From Halococcus sediminicola (GTDB lineage: Archaea; Halobacteriota; Halobacteria; Halobacteriales; Halococcaceae), in the NCBI RefSeq assembly GCF_000755245.1, contig NZ_BBMP01000024.1, forward strand, positions 85,651 to 149,650: a stretch of DNA of 64,000 nt. The letters run 5' to 3'. Of this stretch, positions 43,704 through 51,974 are shown piece by piece. Position 1 is the stretch's first letter; every line of letters starts with the position of its first letter. Below the pieces are notes generated by a model, which was not told where the DNA came from, made no database searches, and saw only the letters and a program-made list of their open reading frames with translations. Position numbers and translations under genes: made by a program.

Positions 43704-44625
43704 TGTTGATCACCTCCGTTACTTCGTTCAGTTTCTGTTCCATCTCGATCCTACGGAACGATAACTTGCTCTCTTCCCGATTGATATGGAATTTGGAGCT
43801 GTCGTCCAGCTCAACATATCCCATCGTGATTTCGCCACCACGTTCGTTGAGCTCCTTACTCACTCGGGAATCATCTCGGGCATCCTTACGCTCTCCGTTC
43901 TTATCCGTCTTTGATCTGAACTGAATAGTGTCGACGGTACTGCCCGCTTCATCGTCGACGCGTACCTTCAGGTTATAGTATTTGTCAACGAGTTCGTCGC
44001 CGAACTCCTTCTGGAATTCAATACCAAAATTCGGTGGATAAACCTGCTCATCTTTCGTAAGACCGAGAGATTCAGCCATCTGGCGGCAAATAGTCGCTGG
44101 CATATAGTCGTCCGACCCCCGTACCTCCACGAGGTCGGTGTCTGGGCGGATAATAGCGACACAGCGGTTGGTCGAGATTTGCTCATTGTGCAAGCCGGTC
44201 ACCGGATCACGAGTTTTACTGGATTCTTCGTATCCGAACGAGAGGTAGAGTTTCTCGTTCATTGTTTCATCATGGGCAAGATACGGAGTGCGCAGGTCAC
44301 TCTCACCGTTCTGCACCATGTTTTTTCTACACGAATCGATGACTCGATCAAATTCGTGATCTGAAATTCCGACGATAATGAAGTAGTTAACAGTCTGTCG
44401 GCCCGCGTATTTGAACTGGTCAATTAACGTGTTCAGCTGACCATCAGATAGCTGAACAGCAAGATCTTGAATAAATTCGTCAGACTCTTCCGTTACTTCG
44501 ATGTCTTGAGCAGCCAAGAACCGCTTCACAGCGGCAGGAGAGAAATCCCGTTTCCGTAGCTTTTTCAGCCGCTCTGCGGCTTTGCCGTTCAAGGAATCCG
44601 TCCCTTGGCCCTCCGAGATACCCAT
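43636..44625 (-). CDS. Unknown first gene of the methyltransferase-helicase module (329 aa)
   Basis: Not recognised. The N-terminal 95 residues are helical (LKKLRKRDFSPAAVKRFLAA). The middle has a mixed alpha/beta pattern (QTVNYFIIVGISDHEFDRVI, CVAIIRPDTDLVEVRGSDDY), and the end forms a coiled-coil-like helix (FRRIEMEQKLNEVTEVINNV). No catalytic motif is visible. Being first in the operon and overlapping the nuclease gene by 68 bases, it could be a sensor or a specificity partner. A TATA box lies just upstream. Confidence 0.75.
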   Translation of the reverse strand: MGISEGQGTDSLNGKAAERLKKLRKRDFSPAAVKRFLAAQDIEVTEESDEFIQDLAVQLSDGQLNTLIDQFKYAGRQTVNYFIIVGISDHEFDRVIDSCRKNMVQNGESDLRTPYLAHDETMNEKLYLSFGYEESSKTRDPVTGLHNEQISTNRCVAIIRPDTDLVEVRGSDDYMPATICRQMAESLGLTKDEQVYPPNFGIEFQKEFGDELVDKYYNLKVRVDDEAGSTVDTIQFRSKTDKNGERKDARDDSRVSKELNERGGEITMGYVELDDSSKFHINREESKLSFRRIEMEQKLNEVTEVINNVLEETGEYPQRKLQGLRNVPE

Positions 44626-44651
44626 TGTACCCCTATCATTAATGTATGTGC

Positions 44652-44660
44652 TTTCATAAA
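44652..44660 (-). promoter_or_regulatory. TATA box of the methyltransferase-helicase operon
   Basis: TTTATGAAA on the minus strand lies 27-35 bases ahead of ATG 44625, predicting a leaderless transcript. Confidence 0.45.
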
Positions 44661-44699
44661 CTTTGAGCCAACGGAGATTGTTGAGAAAGTGCTACCTTC

Positions 44700-44876
44700 T
44701 TAGCCATCTTCGAGCCGGAGTACTCGTTCAGTTTTCAGTTCATACTTGGCGATCTCGGTCGACCTGCACGCTGGACACGGATCATCGAGTGTCTCAACTG
44801 TCGTCCCACAGAGATGGCACTCAAGCACGAACTTACCACTCGACTGGTTCAGGAGTTGAGTCACTGTCTTGAGCAT
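44700..44876 (-). CDS. 58-aa zinc-ribbon microprotein
   Basis: The protein starts MLKTVTQLLNQSSGKFVLEC and continues HLCGTTVE...CPACRSTE, a CxxC...CxxC ribbon. It is a paralogue of the 49-aa protein at 58485-58634: same N-terminal helix, ECxxCG block and C-terminal EIAxYE. The two genes also share upstream sequence (GTCACACGCT followed by a pyrimidine-rich run to the ATG). ATG 44876 is used since the longer frame to 45035 is unlike the family. Function unknown. Confidence 0.7.
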   Translation of the reverse strand: MLKTVTQLLNQSSGKFVLECHLCGTTVETLDDPCPACRSTEIAKYELKTERVLRLEDG

Positions 44877-44927
44877 AGGAAAGGGTGAAAGAGCGTGTGA
44901 CGCGCTCTGACACAGGTCGAGATAGAG

Positions 44928-44960
44928 ATAAGCATTCCAATGAGTAATTGGAATGCTTAT
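44928..44960. promoter_or_regulatory. Perfect palindrome, 14-bp arms
   Basis: ATAAGCATTCCAAT and its exact complement ATTGGAATGCTTAT flank five bases (GAGTA). It sits 52 bases ahead of the zinc-ribbon gene and between it and the plus-strand gene at 45126. It could be an operator, a hairpin in a 5' leader or an IS200/605-type end. Confidence 0.6.
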
Positions 44961-45125
44961 GTCGATTATTCTACTGTCGAAAAGGTACTCCTTCCTGACC
45001 TCCGGTCCAGAACCCCGGTTACTGATATGCTGCACAGAGGTACCAGAAGCCTGCCGCTCAAAGTCGGATTCGACGCTCTCAGCCGACAGCTGTAAGACGA
45101 CACCCTCGCCAACCTTGGCTGTATC

Positions 45126-45401
45126 GTGACTCGATCACCGCCCGATCGCTCACTCACCGATCTCGCCGACCTCGTTGCCGAGCACTTCGGCGACTACCGT
45201 CAGCCCGACGAGTTCAATCAACTCTCGCTCGTCATCGACAACAGCGATCCGGAGCACTCGACGCTCGTCGTCCACATTGATCGAGAACAGGCAGCCGACC
45301 TTGCCGGCCGCGTCGAAACCTTCCTCCGCAAACATGGCGCGCAGACCCGACGTGAGCGCCACACCAGCACCGATATTCACGTGCTCGCAACCCTCGACTA
45401 A
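45126..45401 (+). CDS. Hypothetical protein (91 aa)
   Basis: A GTG start. The sequence MTRSPPDRSLTDLADLVAEH, then LSLVIDNSDPEHSTLVVHID, ends HTSTDIHVLATLD. An alpha-beta fold with an amphipathic helix before the last strand is predicted. I know similar small haloarchaeal hypothetical proteins but no function. It is followed 43 bases on by the MFS transporter and may be cotranscribed. Confidence 0.6.
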   Translation: MTRSPPDRSLTDLADLVAEHFGDYRQPDEFNQLSLVIDNSDPEHSTLVVHIDREQAADLAGRVETFLRKHGAQTRRERHTSTDIHVLATLD

Positions 45402-45444
45402 TCCGGACAGCAACCCTCATTGGGTATGAGGGTGGAGCGGTCGT

Positions 45445-46689
45445 ATGTTGCGAGCAGTCACCTCACGGCTGGTTTCGGTGTCGAATCCGCGTGAGGTGTG
45501 GCTCATCACGGTCGCCCACGCCGTCAACGAGTTCTATAGCGTCGCGCTGCCGCCGATCCTGCCGCTGTTGGTGAACGATTTCGCGATCACGTACGGGGAG
45601 GCCGGCGCGTTACTCACTGTCTTTTTCGCCACCTACTCGATCTTCCAGTTGCCGGCGGGCGTGCTCGCCGATCGGATCGGCCAGCGCTGGCTGCTCGCGG
45701 GCGGAATGGTCGTGCTCGCAGCCGGCATCCTCGTCGCGGCGAGCGCACAGGGGTACTGGACCCTCGTCCTCGCCGAGGTGATCGCCGGCATCGGCGGCAG
45801 TACCTACCATCCATCGGGGATGTCGATCATCAGTGATCTCGAAAGCGGAGCCACCGAGGGCAAGGCAATGGGCATTCATGGGCTCGGCGGGGTCGTCGGC
45901 ACCGCTCTCGCCCCGGCACTCGTCGGTGGTCTCGCCGCGCTGTTCGACTGGCGGGTCGCGCTCACGGTCAGCGCTGGCGTGGGTGTCGTCTACGCGGTAG
46001 TGTTTCTGGCTGTCTACCGGCCCGAGAGCCGCTCGGACAGCAACGCCTCGATCGAACCAGATGGTGGGACCGACGAGAGGGCCGCCTCGCGGACGACCAA
46101 GGAGTCCGGCGGACGGTTGGCCAGCCTGATTGCGGTGCCGCTCGAACCGTGGGTCGCAGTGTTGTTTCTCGCCAATCTCGCGATTGCCACGGAGCTCGGC
46201 GCGGTCCGAACGTTCGCGACGTCGTTCCTTGTTGAGCAGGCAGGCACGACTGCCGGTGTTGCCAACGCGATATTCTTCGTGCTCCTCGTCGGCGCTGGTA
46301 TCTCTTCGCTCGCCGCTGGCTCCCTTGCTGACAGCATGGATCGGCGGGCGCTCGGATTCGGCGCGCTCGCGGCCTCGGCAGTCGCGTTGGGAATGACAGC
46401 GATCGTTCCGCTGGTCCCGATTGCGCTGTTCGCGTGGTTTTTCCTCCTCGGCGTTGCGATGTGGGCGGCCCTACCCGCGATGAACGCGATTACTTCTCAG
46501 TACTCCGAGCGCGGGTTCAGCGGGAGCCTCTTCGGGGTGATGTTGACCGCGGGATCGCTCGGCGGTGCACTCGGACCCTTGCTGTTCGGTGTCGCCGCCG
46601 AACGGTTCGGCCTCGGCGCGGCGTTCCCGCTCGTCGCGCTCATCAGCGCGGGTGGTGCTGTTGCCTTTCTCGGGATGTATCGGATCTGA
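45445..46689 (+). CDS. MFS transporter
   Basis: A 414-aa integral membrane protein with twelve hydrophobic segments, six before and six after a hydrophilic central loop (about residues 193-225, SRSDSNASIEPDGGTDERAA). The MFS loop 2-3 motif is visible as GVLADRIGQRW. The sequence STYHPSGMSIISDLESGATE resembles fosmidomycin-resistance and sugar-exporter-like MFS members. The substrate is unknown. The downstream gap 46690-46998 holds no gene I can support. Confidence 0.9.
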   Translation: MLRAVTSRLVSVSNPREVWLITVAHAVNEFYSVALPPILPLLVNDFAITYGEAGALLTVFFATYSIFQLPAGVLADRIGQRWLLAGGMVVLAAGILVAASAQGYWTLVLAEVIAGIGGSTYHPSGMSIISDLESGATEGKAMGIHGLGGVVGTALAPALVGGLAALFDWRVALTVSAGVGVVYAVVFLAVYRPESRSDSNASIEPDGGTDERAASRTTKESGGRLASLIAVPLEPWVAVLFLANLAIATELGAVRTFATSFLVEQAGTTAGVANAIFFVLLVGAGISSLAAGSLADSMDRRALGFGALAASAVALGMTAIVPLVPIALFAWFFLLGVAMWAALPAMNAITSQYSERGFSGSLFGVMLTAGSLGGALGPLLFGVAAERFGLGAAFPLVALISAGGAVAFLGMYRI

Positions 46690-46998
46690 ATGACACACCA
46701 CCGCACTCGGCCGAACATACCGATCCGTCACAGGGGACACCGCTATAGGTACGTTAGCGATCTACTCGACGGACTCAATAACTTCCCGCGCACATGGGAC
46801 ATTGACCAGCCTTCGTTTCCACGACAAAGTCGTTCGCGGATCTTGTTCACCCGCTCCTCAGACAGCGGATTGCCTCAAAAAATCGTTCAGATAGTTATGA
46901 GTTCTCTCCGCTAACGGTGGGACCATGCGGTACGATCACTGACTGGGGCACACAAGTCAGCCCACGGATTCAAGACGATACTCAACGAAACGAGACGT

Positions 46999-47358
46999 AT
47001 GGGCGATAATTCGGATAGCTCATCCAGGTTTCTTTCATCGCTTCCAAGCCAACCGATTACGGACGACATCATCAAGCAGATCGGCGAAAGCGAAAACGAG
47101 AAGGTCTGTGGAGCGATGGGGTTTCCTGGCTCAACACCCGGAGTGATTGAGGCGTTTCTACTGGATATGGAATCGAAGACCCACGTGATCGTGTTCGATC
47201 CGACCGAGGAGCAGTGGCGCGTCTACGAATCCTTCGGCACTGAGGAGATGGGCCACCAGGAAATGGTGGATCGTGCCAGCGAACTCGCCAACGAGTGGCT
47301 CGCCGAAAGCCTCTCAGATCGCATCGCGGCCGCAGATGAGACCGACTCGGGAACATGA
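46999..47358 (+). CDS. Hypothetical protein (119 aa), coupled to the next gene
   Basis: Not recognised. The sequence starts MGDNSDSSSRFLSSLPSQPI and has a beta-rich middle (THVIVFDPTEEQWRVYESFG) and a C-terminal helix. It overlaps the next gene by four bases (ATGA), so the two products likely act together. No membrane segment or zinc motif. Confidence 0.65.
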   Translation: MGDNSDSSSRFLSSLPSQPITDDIIKQIGESENEKVCGAMGFPGSTPGVIEAFLLDMESKTHVIVFDPTEEQWRVYESFGTEEMGHQEMVDRASELANEWLAESLSDRIAAADETDSGT

Positions 47359-47849
47359 AGACGCGCTACTACGCGGATGGGGACATTCGGGAGTGGCATG
47401 AACACGCGCTCCGACTGCTGAGGACGCTTCACGACGAGCATGGCATCGCAGTCGAGATCGATCGCATTGACGAACAGCACGGACCGATTACGGATTTCCC
47501 TGGCGAAGTACGGGATCCATCACCTGAGGAAGTCTACGAGCGTGATCTCAAACGGAATCGGGATCTGAATCAGACCATCGATCCGACACCGTCGGAGGCA
47601 TTCAAACGGTACGGCTCACTCGACATCGCCGGAAACATCGCGGTCGTCGATGACAAAGGAACCGTTCAGTGGGCCTCAATACTGCCCGGCTATGCTGACG
47701 GCTACGGACCGGGTGCCGAATCACAGACAGCTGTAGACTTTCTGGAAGACATTGCCACTACTCCGAGTAACCGGATCTGTGTCGAGTGTCTTCACTTGCT
47801 GGACGGTGGCGAGACGTTCTGCCCGGACTGTGGCCACGAAATAACCTAA
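47355..47849 (+). CDS. Hypothetical protein with C-terminal zinc ribbon (164 aa)
   Basis: The N-terminal 60 residues (MKTRYYADGDIREWHEHALR, HGIAVEIDRIDEQHGPITDF) look like a thioredoxin-fold-like or alpha/beta domain. The last 30 residues form a zinc ribbon (CVECLHLLDGGETFCPDCGH). Translation is coupled to the 119-aa protein upstream. It may bind nucleic acid or another protein through the ribbon. No firm family call. Confidence 0.65.
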   Translation: MKTRYYADGDIREWHEHALRLLRTLHDEHGIAVEIDRIDEQHGPITDFPGEVRDPSPEEVYERDLKRNRDLNQTIDPTPSEAFKRYGSLDIAGNIAVVDDKGTVQWASILPGYADGYGPGAESQTAVDFLEDIATTPSNRICVECLHLLDGGETFCPDCGHEIT

Positions 47850-48072
47850 GTCCCACAGGTTCACTCTTTTCTGCCTGCGCCGCATCTCTTTAACTGTCCC
47901 CCCAACACTCCATCGTTTCCGATGTTTCCGCTGGTCGGTTCGAGACACTTTCCCATCATATCCTAACTTGAATTAAAGCAACCCACCTCTTTCCAGTTTA
48001 AGCAGAACGGTTTCCTTTCGCGCCTCCAGCACACTCGATAACATATTGTCAATAGCAAATCGAATTTGTTCC

Positions 48073-48615
48073 TCATTCGAGTTGATCTGCAACCAGTTCT
48101 TCAAGGAACGCCCGTCCTTCGATTACGGTTATTGTGTCGCTGATGTCAATCGCAGCCAGCACGTCCTCGATCGCCTGTTCAGCGACCCTATCACTCACGA
48201 AGATCGCAACGTGGCTCGTTCCTCCCGTCGCGTACTGATATGCCAGCCCCGCAAGCACGGTATCTGTCCGTTCGATCTCGTCTTCAGTGATGTCATCTGC
48301 AGAGAGCGTCGCCATTCGCTCGCGTGTCTTGTCTACCACCTCTGAAACACGCGGCTTCGAGAAGTCGATCCGACCGGACTCCAACCAGCCCGCATTCTGT
48401 GCTGCCTGCAGCCGCTCACGCTGATATGCATACGCCTCCGGCCCTTCGCCGAGTTCTTCGGCAACCTGCTTGGGCACTTTGACCGTGAGACCGCGGCCCG
48501 TCACGAACTTTTCGAACGCGCTATATTTCTCGTTCTCCGGCCCACCCATCGCAAAGAGGACGCTGCTGTCGATGATAGCCGTGCTCTTGGGCGGAATCGC
48601 TGACTCTCGGCTCAT
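48073..48615 (-). CDS. PIN-domain toxin-like ribonuclease
   Basis: A 180-aa PIN-fold protein. Acidic residues expected for metal binding are visible in TAIIDSSVLFAM, KQVAEELGEG, ERTDTVLAGLA and VAIFVSDRVAEQA. PIN toxins cleave RNA and are held in check by a partner. ATG 48615 shares one base with the stop of the HTH gene upstream (TGATG), so they form one transcription unit. That order (HTH antitoxin, then PIN toxin) matches VapBC-like modules, though the partner is larger than a normal VapB. Confidence 0.8.
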   Translation of the reverse strand: MSRESAIPPKSTAIIDSSVLFAMGGPENEKYSAFEKFVTGRGLTVKVPKQVAEELGEGPEAYAYQRERLQAAQNAGWLESGRIDFSKPRVSEVVDKTRERMATLSADDITEDEIERTDTVLAGLAYQYATGGTSHVAIFVSDRVAEQAIEDVLAAIDISDTITVIEGRAFLEELVADQLE

Positions 48616-49187
48616 CACGCAGGCTGGTCGAGATACGGGTCATACGCGGCAGCCTCCTCAATCACGTCCTGGAGGGCAGTGAACACCGTCATCCCCTCGA
48701 CAGGATGTACGTCGAGTTTGTTCGCCGCCGTCCGTTGGGTGAAGTCCCCGTCCATAATGCGCAGGGTATAGTGCAGCGCGGCAGCCAGTTTGGCGATGCC
48801 CTGCCGGTCGACGAACAGTTCGATGTCCTCCGTGTCGAGCTGTCGGCCGATGGCGTCGATAAGTGTTGGCGAGGCGGCTACTTTCCCCTGTTCGGTATCC
48901 AGCAACAACTGAATCGGCTCGACGGACACCCTCGTTGGAGTCTCGTCCTCATGCCGGGTCAGCAGATCCATCTCTTCGAGGCGACCCACGTACTTGTAGG
49001 TGGTTGAGTGCGGCATATCGAGGTCCATTTTGAGCGTCTCAATCTCGACTGGCCCCTCACGAAGAATATGGGTGTAGAGTCGAGCCAGTTGAGGCGTGTT
49101 CAACAATTCAACATAGGTGAGAAAATCGTTGAACGTCTTCTCCGGATCGGTCTGGGTAGCTCCAAGTTGGTTATCCGATGCCGCCAT
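48615..49187 (-). CDS. HTH regulator, likely antitoxin partner of the PIN protein
   Basis: A 190-aa winged-helix protein. The HTH is LARLYTHILREGPVEIETLK with MDLDMPHSTTYKYVGRLEEM. The C-terminal 110 residues form an alpha/beta domain. It is coupled to the PIN gene. A palindrome (ATACATG-TTC-CATGTAT) lies four bases ahead of its ATG at 49187, a typical place for autoregulation. ATG 49187 is preferred to GTG 49190. Confidence 0.75.
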   Translation of the reverse strand: MAASDNQLGATQTDPEKTFNDFLTYVELLNTPQLARLYTHILREGPVEIETLKMDLDMPHSTTYKYVGRLEEMDLLTRHEDETPTRVSVEPIQLLLDTEQGKVAASPTLIDAIGRQLDTEDIELFVDRQGIAKLAAALHYTLRIMDGDFTQRTAANKLDVHPVEGMTVFTALQDVIEEAAAYDPYLDQPA

Positions 49188-49191
49188 CACA

Positions 49192-49208
49192 ATACATGTT
49201 CCATGTAT
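49192..49208. promoter_or_regulatory. Palindromic operator of the HTH-PIN pair
   Basis: ATACATG and CATGTAT are perfect 7-bp arms around TTC, directly ahead of the HTH gene. Binding here would block transcription of the pair. Confidence 0.55.
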
Positions 49209-49347
49209 ACCGTATTAACTCTTGCCTCTATCTGGAGGATAGTCGCCAAAGGTTCGTCGGCGCTCTCTCCCCATCGGTCAACCAAATGAGATGGAACTTG
49301 ATTAGGATGATGTTGTCCGGATATGTAAGCGAATTGTTGATTGCGGC

Positions 49348-50074
49348 ATGGGTACTGGGTTGGTTGCCGAGCAGTTCGAGATCAGTCGGCGACGGGTCCA
49401 GCAACTTGCCAAACCCTACCGCGAGATCGGCGAGATTCCCCACCTGGAGACGCCTGGACGCAGATCCTACGCCGAATATCCTGACGACTTCTACGAAATA
49501 ACAATAGCTGGAGATGCGCTTGACGAGGAGGGGTGGCGACAGGTCGAAGCAGCGATGGCCGAGCGCGCCGTCTTCGCTGCCCAGCTTCTGGTAGAGCAGA
49601 TGCCCGCTGATATCGAGGAGGCATTTGAAGCGTGCGAATATTCGCTCTTTCCGGACTCCTACAGCGACATGGCGACGAATTGTACCTGTCCCAATTCCGC
49701 CAATCCGTGCAAACACCTCGCCGCTGTCTTCTATATCCCCGCTGAGAAATTCGATGACGACCCGTTCCTCATCTTCACGTAGCACGGACAGTCACGCGAC
49801 GAACTGTTCGCCAAGCTGCGCGAATTGCGGGATGTCGATAATGACCGAGAGCAGTCAGAGGGAGCAAAAGGGCGATGATCGCCCAATCGGGGAGTGTCTC
49901 GATGAGTTCTGGGCAGCTGGCGACGCACTCGAGACAGTTTGGATTCGACCCAGGACATCAGCGGTAGCAGATGCCGCTCTCAGCAGGCTCGCTCAGCCAC
50001 CAGCTGGACTTGACCGGATTCACGGAGAGTTGACGGATGGGTATATCGAAATGACTGATGATGAAGTCTCGTAA
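49348..50074 (+). pseudogene. HTH-SWIM chimera, broken SWIM zinc-finger gene
   Basis: The first 49 residues (VAEQFEISRRRVQQLAKPYR, GEIPHLETPGRRSYAEYPDD) are a transposase/integrase-type HTH. From about 49500 the frame switches without a break to a SWIM protein (LDEEGWRQVEAAMAERAVFA, then CTCPNSANPCKHLAAVFY with the CxC-CxH zinc motif). TAG at 49780 interrupts it. The expected continuation (SRDELFAKLRELRD) follows the stop in the same frame, and a frameshift near 49872 leads to DDRPIGECLDEFWAAGD, ending at 50074. The 5' part was therefore replaced by foreign sequence and the rest decayed. Confidence 0.75.
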
Positions 50075-50216
50075 TAGATGACTGGAGCGTCTACAGCTGT
50101 CGCATCGTATTCGAGCAGTTGTGTAGCCGGAGCCAGGTCCAACGTCTCGAAGATTCCTCCACAGTCTTCAGACTCATACTGCTGGCGAACGATACCGGGT
50201 TAAGGTTCCCACTAGC

Positions 50217-50762
50217 TCAGTACACCGGCAGTATTCCTGACTCAGCGTCGGAGCATTCGACGTATGAGTAATCTTCAGGGAATTGGTCTTCAGTCTCAGA
50301 CTCATCGTCGTGGCGACTAACAGTATGAGTCTCATCACAGAGCGGGCAGTCGAACGCGTCGCCTTCAGCATACTCGGGTTCGTCCGCAAACCGCTTTCTC
50401 TCAACTTCCGTCCGGTGAATCGCTTCACGAGGTGACAACGGTGCGGACGCAAACAACGTATCCTCGCCGCGAAAGGTCCGAATAGCCTCGTATGCGTCGG
50501 TTAGATCAGTGTGAGGGCGCTTCGCAGTGTACACTCGGTACCATGCCTCGTCATCTTCGACATAGACGGCGGCATTCACCCGCTTAGAGGTGACGATGAC
50601 GCAGCTGTGCACAGAAACTTGGAGGCCAGCCTCCTCGTCCTCGACCGTGAAGCCGTCATCGACGATGCTCTGAATCCGATCACGCTCTTCCAACGCCTCA
50701 ATCTCCACCATGGACAAGGGACGCGAGGGAAACGACGACAGCGTCGGATGCTGATCGGTCAT
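50217..50762 (-). CDS. Hypothetical protein with a C-terminal zinc-like motif (181 aa)
   Basis: Not recognised. From ATG 50762 it reads MTDQHPTLSSFPSRPLSMVE, then a beta-rich middle (VSVHSCVIVTSKRVNAAVYV) and FDCPLCDETHTVSRHDDESE near the end. The CxxC-xxxH pattern suggests half a zinc site. It ends in an acidic segment and SGILPVY. It stands alone. Confidence 0.6.
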   Translation of the reverse strand: MTDQHPTLSSFPSRPLSMVEIEALEERDRIQSIVDDGFTVEDEEAGLQVSVHSCVIVTSKRVNAAVYVEDDEAWYRVYTAKRPHTDLTDAYEAIRTFRGEDTLFASAPLSPREAIHRTEVERKRFADEPEYAEGDAFDCPLCDETHTVSRHDDESETEDQFPEDYSYVECSDAESGILPVY

Positions 50763-50859
50763 GCGAGAAGTATTCACATTCTCAGTATTAGATGTTGGGT
50801 CAATCCGGCATCAGCTGATCAGCCGCTGGATCCGGTTATCAGCGGAACGCACTTGCCGT

Positions 50860-51069
50860 TTATCTCACCCGATCATAATGGAGTCCTCGGATATTATAGT
50901 TGAAGTACCGGCCGAGAGAGTCCGCCTCCATCAATTCACGATAGGTCTGTTCAGGGACATCCGTGTACTGATAGATTTTCCCATCCTGGAGTTCGACCTC
51001 CAGGAGTTGCTGGTCCGGGTCGTAGCCAACGCTTCTGAGTAGGGAGGACGATACCTGTTTCCGATCCAT
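50860..51069 (-). CDS. KTSC-domain protein (69 aa)
   Basis: The whole protein is one KTSC domain: MDRKQVSSSLLRSVGYDPDQ, LLEVELQDGKIYQYTDVPEQ, YRELMEADSLGRYFNYNIRG. The family is named for a conserved Lys-Thr-Ser-Cys-like end and is often found alone or beside nucleic-acid enzymes. ATG 51069 is chosen because the frame up to 51171 adds a basic stretch absent from the family. Function unknown. Confidence 0.75.
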   Translation of the reverse strand: MDRKQVSSSLLRSVGYDPDQQLLEVELQDGKIYQYTDVPEQTYRELMEADSLGRYFNYNIRGLHYDRVR

Positions 51070-51321
51070 GCCCCCGGAGTAGCCGCCATAGCGGGAATAC
51101 CTTTGGTTCACCACTGTTCCAGAGCGGTGTCGGACAGCAGGAGCTTTGCGTGTTCGCTGCGCTGACTGCACAGAACGGTAGCACGGTCGTTGGATGCAGC
51201 TTTTCTAATGAGGGACGAACACGTGATCCGGCCGATGTTTGCTCTCCTCGCAGTCCTTACCCCGGCCGTCAACGTATTACGCCATGAGGTGTAAATTCAT
51301 ACCATAGAGAGTTGGCAACGT

Positions 51322-51537
51322 ATGGGACAGACAATCCTCGTCGAAGAGACTAACTGTATCCCGGCAGACGCGACTGTCTACCACTACGACGAACTTGACG
51401 AGAACGCCAAACACTGTTTTCCCCACCTGCTTGACGACGAGTCCTGGACAACGGGGCTTCCACCAGCGGTCAGACACGAACTTGCGGCGTGTGATTACGT
51501 CAAATTCACTAGCTACTACCGCATCCGGGCTGAATGA
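51322..51537 (+). CDS. Hypothetical protein (71 aa)
   Basis: MGQTILVEETNCIPADATVY, then a short helical end (VRHELAACDYVKFTSYYRIR). The acidic composition and an ATG near a gap suit a real small gene, located 32 bases before the CcbP-like gene in the same direction. No family recognised with confidence. Confidence 0.55.
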   Translation: MGQTILVEETNCIPADATVYHYDELDENAKHCFPHLLDDESWTTGLPPAVRHELAACDYVKFTSYYRIRAE

Positions 51538-51569
51538 CCTCACTACAGGGTCAGTAGACTGATCAAGCC

Positions 51570-51923
51570 ATGGGAGTAGACAGAGACGAAGAGCGGGACG
51601 AACGCATTGAGATGGAGATCATCGTCGATACCTACGGTGCCGAAGAGCAGGCAATGGGCTGGAACGCCTATCTCGACGATACGCTGGAGTTCCCGTTCGA
51701 AGCGCGCTGTCGCACCGAGCGCGAGGAATCGCCCCTGGAGGAAGGCGAACCCGTACGCGTGGTTGGAATGCCCACAACAGACTCAACGCTGAGCCAGCAG
51801 TTCGTGACGATTGAGTGGAAGAACAGAGAACTTGGTGTGCCACTCAAGCAGCTCGAACCAGTCGACGCCAGTAATACCACCGAACAAGCGGTCGCAGACT
51901 GGCACTACTGGCTCAAGCGCTAA
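51570..51923 (+). CDS. CcbP-like calcium-binding protein, copy 1
   Basis: A 117-aa acidic protein. The block RIEMEIIVDTYGAEEQAMGW, NAYLDDTLEFPFEARC matches proteins annotated as calcium-binding CcbP. Copy 2 (54956-55312) is on the opposite strand and almost identical at the DNA level over much of the gene. The two copies form a long inverted repeat around the helicase-nuclease pair. Codons and composition are normal. Confidence 0.75.
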   Translation: MGVDRDEERDERIEMEIIVDTYGAEEQAMGWNAYLDDTLEFPFEARCRTEREESPLEEGEPVRVVGMPTTDSTLSQQFVTIEWKNRELGVPLKQLEPVDASNTTEQAVADWHYWLKR

Positions 51924-51974
51924 TAGACGTGGCGGCGACACCCGGTGGGATCATCCACCATTCGAGAAGGACAA

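Noticed and set aside
35360..44625. Assignment of the methyltransferase module to DISARM or BREX
   Set aside because: No DrmA, DrmB, PglZ, BrxC or BrxL was found nearby. The shared parts (adenine methylase, SNF2, PLD) alone are not enough.
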